Source of the DNA: Sphingobacteriaceae bacterium UBA2059
Lineage (GTDB): Bacteria > Bacteroidota > Bacteroidia > Sphingobacteriales > Sphingobacteriaceae
Direction: 5' to 3'
Assembly (NCBI GenBank): GCA_002332615.1
Contig: DDAL01000005.1
Coordinates: 6,288 to 19,990 of the forward strand
Length of the DNA: 13,703 bases
Positions 6,253 through 12,085 of the stretch are shown here, piece by piece. The notes under the pieces are model-generated. The model was given only the letters and a program-made list of their open reading frames with translations. It was not told the origin of the DNA and did no database searches. Both the position numbers and the translations under genes were made by a program. Each line of letters starts with the position of its first letter. The first letter of the stretch is position 1.

Positions 6253-8160
6253 TTGAAAACAACTCACTCTACAGTCCCGAAACTGCTGCGAAATATTGTA
6301 AGCAACGTATTTCCTGATACGAAGACATTCCTGGTTGAAAAGAAGAATGATGTATGGCATGAAATCAGCTTCAGGCAAACTTTGGATATAGCCGATGCTA
6401 TTTCTGCTTATTTTTTGCAAATGGGTCTGAAAAAAGGTGACCGGCTTGGCTTGATTATTGAAAACTCGCCGGAATACATTTATTTTGATCAGGCTTTACA
6501 GCAAATAGGCTGCATTAATGTGTCTATATACCCGAGCCTTAGTTCGCACGAAATAGAGTATATTCTTAATGATTCGGGAATAAAGGCCATTTTAGTAGGA
6601 ACTCCTTTTTTGTTTAAAAAAATACTTAAAGTAGCAAATTCCTGTCCGGAGCTTCAGCGTATAATTCCTGTATTCGACAATTTTGAGAAGTACATGGAAG
6701 CATATGTGCTTAATGCAGGGGTGATTCAGCTTTCTTCGGTGATTGAGGAAGGAGCTAAATGTTTACCTAAGCTGGGAAAGAAAATAAATGCCTGCAGAGA
6801 AGCTGTTTTGCCTTCAGACATTTCGGCACTGATTTATACCTCGGGAACCACGGGCATTCCAAAAGGCGTAATGCTTACTCATAGTAACTTTATCGCTAAT
6901 CTGGAAGCTTCGCTTGAACAGATCTATATTATTGAATATGGAGAAACAATACTTTCTTTCCTTCCATTTTCGCATGTATTTGAACGCACTACGAGCTACT
7001 ATTTAAGTTGCATGAGGGGATTCAGGCTGGTATTTGCCGAAAGCCTCGAACTTCTTGCCAAAAATATGGGGGAAGCACAACCAACAATGATGGCTTGCGT
7101 ACCGCGTTTACTTGAGCGTATTCATGAAAAGACCGTTCGTTCAGTAACGGCGGCTGGTGGCAGGAAAGAAAAGCTTTTTAACTGGGCTTTACAGGTAGGG
7201 CAGCAATACCGCGAAACCGTTGAACAGGGGCGACGCCCTTCGCTTGCGCTTTCAGCTAAACGAATGGTTGCTAATAAGCTGGTGTTTAACCGCATTAAAC
7301 AAAGCCTTGGGGGCAAACTTAAGTTTTTGTTTTCGGGCGGAGCTGCCTTGCCAAAAGCTATCGGCGAGTTTTACGGCAATGTTGGCATCAAGGTATTGGA
7401 AGGCTTCGGCTTAACCGAAACCTCCCCTATCATTTCCATAACTGAATACGACAGGAACATTTATGGTACAGTAGGTAGAATTATCCCCGGTATAGAAGTG
7501 GGCATTCAAGACGTTGAAACACAAAAGATTTATACTGTTCAGACGCATGAAAGCTTCAACCCGGCATTTGAATCTCCAGAAGGAGAAATCATTGTGCGTG
7601 GACATTGCGTGATGAAGGGTTACTGGAATAAACCTGAAGAGACGGCTTTAGTAATTGATGCTGAGGGCTGGTTCCATTCGGGTGACATTGGTCAGTTTCA
7701 AAAAGGAAACCTCAAGATTACTGATCGTATTAAAAATATACTTGTTAATTCTTACGGAAAAAATATTTACCCTACTCCGGTTGAAAACACCTATCTTAAA
7801 AGTAAAAAAATAGATCAGATCTTTCTGATAGGCGATAAACGGGAATACATAACTGCTTTTGTAGTTCCATCAAGAGAAGAGCTGCAGGAAGCGTTTAAGC
7901 TTACCGAGGAGTTTTTTAAAGCGAAAGAGACCTTTATAAACGATCAAGAGATTATAGCCTGGATTGCAAAAGATATAAAGCGTCTTTCAAACGAACTCTC
8001 TAAATTTGAAAGGATTAAAAACTTTAAAGTCAAACGCCTTCCTTTTAGTATGGAAGCAGGCGAACTTACTCCTTCGTTAAAAGCTAAAAGAAAGGTAATT
8101 GAAAAGAAATACGCTGAAGATATAAATGCTATGTATCAGGAAACTGCGAACGAATTTTGA
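6253..8160 (+). CDS. Long-chain acyl-CoA synthetase (AMP-dependent, FadD15-like)
   Basis: This is a 635-residue member of the ANL adenylating superfamily. It activates a fatty acid with ATP to the acyl-adenylate and then forms the CoA thioester. Motifs in order: the P-loop YTSGTTGIPKG (195-205), FLPFSHVFER (236-245), the adenine-binding GFGLTET (384-390), GWFHSGDIG (472-480) with ribose-contacting D478, the hinge KITDRIKN (488-495), and C-terminal LTPSLKAKRK (605-613 region) with the likely catalytic lysine near 610. The size and motif wording fit the long-chain fatty-acyl ligases of actinobacterial FadD15/eukaryotic LACS type rather than short-chain Acs. The chain length is not fixed by sequence. 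The start is TTG at 6253; a stop lies in frame 9 nt upstream and the first in-frame ATG is well inside the N-terminal domain. It has its own promoter and is followed by lysS after 57 nt with no convincing terminator, so read-through into lysS is plausible. Confidence 0.92.
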   Translation: MKTTHSTVPKLLRNIVSNVFPDTKTFLVEKKNDVWHEISFRQTLDIADAISAYFLQMGLKKGDRLGLIIENSPEYIYFDQALQQIGCINVSIYPSLSSHEIEYILNDSGIKAILVGTPFLFKKILKVANSCPELQRIIPVFDNFEKYMEAYVLNAGVIQLSSVIEEGAKCLPKLGKKINACREAVLPSDISALIYTSGTTGIPKGVMLTHSNFIANLEASLEQIYIIEYGETILSFLPFSHVFERTTSYYLSCMRGFRLVFAESLELLAKNMGEAQPTMMACVPRLLERIHEKTVRSVTAAGGRKEKLFNWALQVGQQYRETVEQGRRPSLALSAKRMVANKLVFNRIKQSLGGKLKFLFSGGAALPKAIGEFYGNVGIKVLEGFGLTETSPIISITEYDRNIYGTVGRIIPGIEVGIQDVETQKIYTVQTHESFNPAFESPEGEIIVRGHCVMKGYWNKPEETALVIDAEGWFHSGDIGQFQKGNLKITDRIKNILVNSYGKNIYPTPVENTYLKSKKIDQIFLIGDKREYITAFVVPSREELQEAFKLTEEFFKAKETFINDQEIIAWIAKDIKRLSNELSKFERIKNFKVKRLPFSMEAGELTPSLKAKRKVIEKKYAEDINAMYQETANEF

Positions 8161-8217
8161 TTCCCCTACAACTTCGATCAGTCAGCCCGCTGGCTAAATA
8201 AATAATTCAATATCACA

Positions 8218-9939
8218 ATGAGCACTACTCTATCCGAACAGGAAATACTCCGCCGCGAAGCCTTAAAACAGTTGCGCGCCCTGAACATTGAGCCTTATCC
8301 TGCTGAGGCCTTTGACGTAAATACAAGCGCACAGGAAATACACGAACGTTTTAGTAAAGAAGCAGATAAGTTTGAGAATGTGAGCTTTGCAGGCCGGATT
8401 ATGACGCGCCGCATAATGGGTAGCGCTTCATTTGTTGAACTTCAGGATGCTACGGGCCGTATACAGGTTTATGTTAAACGCGACGATATTTGCCCGGGTG
8501 AAGACAAGACTTATTATAACACAGTTTTTAAAAAACTTTTTGATATAGGAGACTACATAGGGGTGCGAGGCTTCGTGTTTAAAACCCAAACCGGAGAGAT
8601 ATCAATCCACGTAAAGGAAGTAAAACTGCTGGCCAAATCTCTTAAACCGCTTCCGGTAGTTAAAAGGGACGAGCAGGGAAACACATACGACGGCTTTACC
8701 GATCCTGAACTTCGGTATCGGCAACGATACGTCGACCTGACAGTGAACCCTCAGCTAAAGGCAACTTTTCTTAACAGGTCTAAAGTAATCAGCACAATGC
8801 GCAGTTACTTTGACTCGCAGGGCTGGATTGAAGTAGAAACGCCAATCTTACAGCCTATACATGGCGGTGCTGCTGCACGGCCGTTTGTTACTCATCACAA
8901 TACTCTTGATATGCCACTATATCTGAGGATAGCTAACGAGCTATACCTCAAGCGCTTAATAGTGGCGGGATTTGACGGCGTATATGAGTTTGGGAAAATG
9001 TTTCGTAACGAGGGAATGGACCGCACTCACAACCCCGAATATACGTGCATGGAAATCTATGTAGCCTACAAAGACTACGTATGGATGATGGAAATGACGG
9101 AGCGTTGCCTAGAAAAAGTGGCTGTTGCAATTCATGGAAGTACTACGGTTCCCGTTGGCCAGCATCAGTTAAACTTTGCCGGCCCCTACGAGAAGCTAAC
9201 GATGTTTGAGTCGATTAAGAAATATACCGGCATTGACGTTTCTCAAATGAACGAAGAACAGCTTCGCGCGGTATGTAAAGACTTGAACATAGAAGTAAAT
9301 GAAACGATGGGCAAAGGCAAGCTTGTCGATGAGCTATTTGGTGAAAAGGTGGAATCAAATCTTATACAACCCACTTTTATAACCGATTACCCTGTTGAAA
9401 TGACTCCTCTGGCTAAAAAGCACAGGCAGGTTGAGGGCCTGGTTGAACGTTTCGAACTGTTTGTGAACGGGAAGGAAATTGCCAATGCTTATTCAGAGCT
9501 GAACGATCCTCTGGATCAGCGTGCGCGACTTGAAGAACAGCTTAAGCTTGCAGACCGGGGCGACGAGGAAGCGATGGCAATGGATGCTGACTTCTTAAGA
9601 GCTCTGGAGTATGGCATGCCTCCTACTGCCGGTCTTGGTATAGGTATAGACCGACTGGTAATGCTTATGACGAATCAAAGCACTATCCAGGAGGTTCTCT
9701 TTTTCCCTCAGATGCGTCCTGAGAAAAAAGCGCCAGTATCTTCAGAAGATGATTTTAAAGCCATCGGAGTGCCTGCGGAATGGATTCCTGTGCTTTCAAA
9801 GATGGGCTTTAATACCATTGAGCAACTGAAGGCTGCCAATCCTAATAAGGTTTTCAACGACCTAGGAGGAATGAGAAAAAAGCTGAAGCTGGAAATCAGC
9901 ATCCCTTCAAAAGAAGAGGTTATGAACTGGTTTAGCTGA
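8218..9939 (+). CDS. lysS: Lysyl-tRNA synthetase, class II
   Basis: This enzyme charges tRNA-Lys with lysine in the cytosol. The 573-residue protein has an N-terminal OB-fold anticodon-binding domain (about 55-140) and a class II catalytic core: motif 1 around GWIEVETPIL (202-211), motif 2 from FRNEGMDRTHNPEYTCMEIY (262-281), and motif 3 GLGIGIDRL (472-480) with the ATP-binding arginine. It is about 70 residues longer than E. coli LysRS. The extra C-terminus (about 505-573, IGVPAEWIPVLSKMGFNTIE... to EEVMNWFS) looks like a small helical, helix-hairpin-helix-like module and is common in Bacteroidota LysRS. There is no PylS-like or class I feature. ATG at 8218 follows an A/T-rich leader with no strong Shine-Dalgarno. 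A strong terminator follows 19 nt after the stop. Confidence 0.97.
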   Translation: MSTTLSEQEILRREALKQLRALNIEPYPAEAFDVNTSAQEIHERFSKEADKFENVSFAGRIMTRRIMGSASFVELQDATGRIQVYVKRDDICPGEDKTYYNTVFKKLFDIGDYIGVRGFVFKTQTGEISIHVKEVKLLAKSLKPLPVVKRDEQGNTYDGFTDPELRYRQRYVDLTVNPQLKATFLNRSKVISTMRSYFDSQGWIEVETPILQPIHGGAAARPFVTHHNTLDMPLYLRIANELYLKRLIVAGFDGVYEFGKMFRNEGMDRTHNPEYTCMEIYVAYKDYVWMMEMTERCLEKVAVAIHGSTTVPVGQHQLNFAGPYEKLTMFESIKKYTGIDVSQMNEEQLRAVCKDLNIEVNETMGKGKLVDELFGEKVESNLIQPTFITDYPVEMTPLAKKHRQVEGLVERFELFVNGKEIANAYSELNDPLDQRARLEEQLKLADRGDEEAMAMDADFLRALEYGMPPTAGLGIGIDRLVMLMTNQSTIQEVLFFPQMRPEKKAPVSSEDDFKAIGVPAEWIPVLSKMGFNTIEQLKAANPNKVFNDLGGMRKKLKLEISIPSKEEVMNWFS

Positions 9940-9958
9940 AAAGAATTAATACAATCTT

Positions 9959-9994
9959 AAAAGGTGGTTAACAATTAGTTAACCACCTTTTTTT
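9959..9994 (+). terminator. Rho-independent terminator of lysS
   Basis: AAGGTGGTTAAC (9961-9972) pairs perfectly with GTTAACCACCTT (9978-9989) around the loop AATTA. Flanking A/T pairs add 2 bp, and a run of T follows to 9994. This is the strongest hairpin in the window. The A-run on the opposite side (9957-9962) could let it work weakly in the other direction too. Confidence 0.93.
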
Positions 9995-10020
9995 ATGTTT
10001 ATCTTATCAATATAAATCAT

Positions 10021-10236
10021 ATGAGTTCGTCCTCTTTAGAAATAACAGAAAAAGAATATCTGATAAAGCTTAAGCGTTCAGATTTCGACCTTTCATTTAT
10101 TAATCTATTGCTTAGCAGGATACAGAGTGAAGTTATTTTATCGTCGTTTATACATGAACAACGGGAAGATCGTCACTCACCGCCTACTAATTTAAGCGGC
10201 GAAGACCCTCTGTTTGACCGTATTGACGACAAGTAG
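10021..10236 (+). CDS. Small protein of unknown function
   Basis: This frame gives 71 residues between the lysS terminator and the convergent TPR gene (11-nt gap). I do not recognise the family. The N-terminal half (LEITEKEYLIKLKRSDFDLSF, 6-26) looks like an amphipathic beta/alpha module, followed by a helix (NLLLSRIQSEVI, 28-39). The C-terminal third is polar and probably disordered, ending DPLFDRIDDK. There are no cysteines, signal peptide or membrane segment. Codon use resembles its neighbours and no frame overlaps it with better content, so it is likely expressed. A weak -7-like TATGTTTA lies at 9994-10001. The size and acidic C-terminus resemble small regulatory or antitoxin-type proteins, but no partner toxin is present and I assign no function. 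Confidence 0.6.
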   Translation: MSSSSLEITEKEYLIKLKRSDFDLSFINLLLSRIQSEVILSSFIHEQREDRHSPPTNLSGEDPLFDRIDDK

Positions 10237-10247
10237 CAGCGCATTTT

Positions 10248-10799
10248 CTATCTTGCCCTGTAGCCGCGGGTTTGCACCATCGACTTATCAAGCTGGACCA
10301 TTTGACCCTGCATCATTTTAATCTGCTCAGCAAGCAGCTTGTTCTTATCAGCCTTCTTTGCTTCCTGCAAATACATTGCAGCCTCGCGCTTATTCCTCTT
10401 AGCCATAGCGATACCCGCGAGACTTAGCTTGGCAAGCGCGATGTTATGATCCATTTGCATACCAAGAGACAAAGATTTTTTAAAATATTTCTCAGCCTGC
10501 ATGGGCGCTTTCCTGGATTCGATCAATCCTGTAAGCATAAAGTAGTATCCGTGCTGAAGTCTAATCAGTTCCTTCTCGTAGTTTTTGATTTGCTTTAACC
10601 ACTTCTCAGCTTTTTCCATATTTTCTTTACGCAGATAATACTGCGCTATAAGCATTTTTTCATTAAAAAAGTACGTTATAAACACTAGTATAGAAAGCAA
10701 AAGTACCAGTATCCCCCAAGCCCAGTGGCCAAATATCATTAGTGCGATAGATCCGGCCAGCATAGCAAAACCAGCGATTAACCTTAAAAAGTTCGGCAT
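10248..10799 (-). CDS. Membrane-anchored TPR-repeat protein of unknown function
   Basis: The 183-residue protein begins with two hydrophobic helices (about 5-23 and 26-45), including LVLLLSILVFITYFF. The remaining soluble part is helical with tetratricopeptide-like repeats: about 48-80 (AQYYLRKENMEKAEKWLKQI), about 85-115 (YYFMLTGLIESRKAPMQAEKYFKKSL) and about 120-153 (ALAKLSLAGIAMAKRNKREAAMYLQEA). This suggests an inner-membrane hairpin anchor with a cytosolic protein-interaction domain; the topology is inferred from the basic residues after helix 2. Partners are not evident from the neighbours. Its promoter lies divergent to ung (10823-10854). It converges on the small 71-residue gene. Confidence 0.85.
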   Translation of the reverse strand: MPNFLRLIAGFAMLAGSIALMIFGHWAWGILVLLLSILVFITYFFNEKMLIAQYYLRKENMEKAEKWLKQIKNYEKELIRLQHGYYFMLTGLIESRKAPMQAEKYFKKSLSLGMQMDHNIALAKLSLAGIAMAKRNKREAAMYLQEAKKADKNKLLAEQIKMMQGQMVQLDKSMVQTRGYRAR

Positions 10800-10822
10800 A
10801 TTTTTTATTTCTTTGTTGCTTG

Positions 10823-10854
10823 CAAATATCTATTTATTTAAATTCTTTACCAAA
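10823..10854 (-). promoter_or_regulatory. Promoter of the TPR gene (Bacteroidota type)
   Basis: On the minus strand, TTTG (10854-10851) serves as the -33 element. After 20 bp comes GATATTTGC (10830-10822), a TAnnTTTG -7 element with one mismatch. This is the only promoter in the window with both boxes at ideal spacing. It leaves a leader of roughly 15-20 nt before ATG at 10799. Confidence 0.6.
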
Positions 10855-10862
10855 CTATTAAT

Positions 10863-11537
10863 ATGGCCCTACAATTAGAGGAAAGCTGGAAAGAAATATT
10901 GAAAGAAGAGTTTGAAAAGCCCTACATGAAAGCCCTGCGAGAGTTTCTAGTAGCTGAGAGAGAAGCGGGTAAAGTAGTCTATCCCCCGGGTTCGCTGACA
11001 TTCAACGCCTTTAATCATACTCCCTTCGGCAAGGTGAAAGTTGTGCTGATTGGTCAGGACCCGTATCACGGGCCTGGTCAGGCTCATGGGCTATCGTTTT
11101 CTGTACAAAAGGGAGTTACTCCTCCCCCTTCTTTAAAAAACATTTTTAAAGAACTGCAATCGGATATTACCAGCTTTAAGATTCCCTCACATGGCGATCT
11201 GACGAAATGGGCCGATGAAGGCGTTCTATTGCTAAATGCTACCTTAACAGTTAGGAAAGGCGAACCTGCTTCGCATCATAATAAAGGCTGGGAAAAATTT
11301 ACCGATTATGCTATCAGTGAGTTGTCAGCCAAAAGGCAAGGCTTAGTCTTTTTGCTCTGGGGTAAAAACGCCCAGGCGAAAGAAGAGCTGATAGATACGG
11401 GCAAACACTTTATTCTAAAAGCAGCACACCCCTCGCCGTACGCCGCAAACAATGGCTTTTTCGGATGCCGGCATTTTTCCAAAGCCAATGACCTCCTGAT
11501 CAAGAACGGATATACGGCCATTGACTGGCAATTATAA
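10863..11537 (+). CDS. ung: Uracil-DNA glycosylase, family 1
   Basis: This enzyme excises uracil from DNA to start base-excision repair. The 224-residue length is standard. The diagnostic motifs are GQDPYH (64-69) with the water-activating D66 and Y68, PPPSLKN (87-93), uracil-recognising N125 in LLLNATLTV, and catalytic H189 in HPSP (189-192), followed by GFFGCRHFSKAN. The residue after HPSP, normally the DNA-intercalating leucine (HPSPLS in E. coli and human enzymes), is Tyr193 here, and the loop reads YAANNG. ATG at 10863 gives a normal N-terminus. The TTATAA at its end is shared with the convergent Lrp-type gene, so the two stop codons overlap on opposite strands. Confidence 0.97.
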   Translation: MALQLEESWKEILKEEFEKPYMKALREFLVAEREAGKVVYPPGSLTFNAFNHTPFGKVKVVLIGQDPYHGPGQAHGLSFSVQKGVTPPPSLKNIFKELQSDITSFKIPSHGDLTKWADEGVLLLNATLTVRKGEPASHHNKGWEKFTDYAISELSAKRQGLVFLLWGKNAQAKEELIDTGKHFILKAAHPSPYAANNGFFGCRHFSKANDLLIKNGYTAIDWQL

Positions 11538-12002
11538 GGCTATAGGAAGCACCTGCTTATCTTTGATAATAGAAACAGTCGGTAATAGTTTAAAGCTATG
11601 TATCGATGGTAATTTACTCACCTTGTCGTAAAGCAATCGTGCAAGACCATCCCTGTCTTTTGCATACACTTTTGCTATGTAATTATATTCACCACCAGTG
11701 AAATAGCACTCGGTTACTTCATCCAAGCTGTCTACTTCCCTGGTGAAAGCCTGCATATCCGCGTGTTTACCCGATTCCGTTTTAATAAGCAGGTAAGCCA
11801 TAATACCTAAACCTACTAATTCATTGTTTACCTTTGCATGATAGCTTTCCAAAAAGCCATGCATCTCCAGTTTTCTAACACGTTCAAGCGTAGGCGCAGC
11901 AGAAAGGCCAATCTCGTTAGATAATTGAATATTGGTGATTCGCCCATTTCTCTGAAGCAACTGGATGATTTTTATATCTGTTTTATCTGGTTGAAATGAC
12001 AT
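11532..12002 (-). CDS. Lrp/AsnC family transcriptional regulator
   Basis: This is a 156-residue one-domain-pair regulator. The N-terminal winged helix-turn-helix is at about 4-55 (DKTDIKIIQLLQRNGRITN, LSNEIGLSAAPTLERVRKLE) and the C-terminal RAM/AsnC ligand-binding and oligomerisation domain at about 65-147, with the typical ECYFTGGEYNYIAKV (98-112). Such proteins form dimers to octamers and respond to amino acids or related small molecules; the ligand here is unknown. The start is placed at ATG 12002 (MSFQPDKTDIKI), which matches the usual Lrp/AsnC N-terminus. A longer frame starts at 12032 but would contain the -7-like element. It is divergent from the NRAMP transporter and may regulate it and itself through the 83-bp spacer. 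Its 3' end overlaps ung by 6 bp. Confidence 0.93.
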   Translation of the reverse strand: MSFQPDKTDIKIIQLLQRNGRITNIQLSNEIGLSAAPTLERVRKLEMHGFLESYHAKVNNELVGLGIMAYLLIKTESGKHADMQAFTREVDSLDEVTECYFTGGEYNYIAKVYAKDRDGLARLLYDKVSKLPSIHSFKLLPTVSIIKDKQVLPIAL

Positions 12003-12007
12003 ATTCA

Positions 12008-12015
12008 CAATTATA
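12008..12015 (-). promoter_or_regulatory. Possible -7 element of the Lrp-type regulator gene
   Basis: On the minus strand TATAATTG (12015-12008) matches TAnnTTTG with one mismatch, 5 nt ahead of the ATG at 12002. If used, the mRNA would be leaderless or nearly so. No TTTG is seen at the -33 position. Confidence 0.35.
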
Positions 12016-12031
12016 CCTGCTAAGTTAAACA

Positions 12032-12069
12032 TTCCTAAGTTTTATTAATCTAAGATTATAAATTAGGAA
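12032..12069. repeat. Nested inverted repeats in the regulator/NRAMP spacer (candidate operators)
   Basis: An outer pair, TTCCTAA (12032-12038) and TTAGGAA (12063-12069), is perfectly inverted. An inner pair, TAATC (12046-12050) and GATTA (12054-12058), flanks TAA. The inner dyad sits where the -33 box of the NRAMP promoter should be. CTAAG also recurs 15 bp apart (12035 and 12050). These may bind the divergent Lrp-type protein or a metal regulator. Confidence 0.4.
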
Positions 12070-12073
12070 CTCC

Positions 12074-12082
12074 TATATTTGC
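12074..12082 (+). promoter_or_regulatory. -7 element of the NRAMP gene
   Basis: TATATTTGC (12074-12082) is a perfect TAnnTTTG element. Its G is only 4 nt from the ATG at 12086, so transcription would begin at or next to the start codon. The expected -33 position holds a dyad instead of TTTG. Confidence 0.55.
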
Positions 12083-12085
12083 GCT

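Noticed and set aside
8184..8195. Hairpin AGCC-CGCT-GGCT before lysS as a terminator
   Set aside because: The stem is only 4 bp and is followed by AAATAAAT, not a T-tract.
12003..12032. Upstream ATG adding 10 residues to the Lrp/AsnC protein
   Set aside because: The -7-like element would then lie inside the gene, and Lrp/AsnC proteins normally begin close to the D-x-x-D-x-K-I-I motif.
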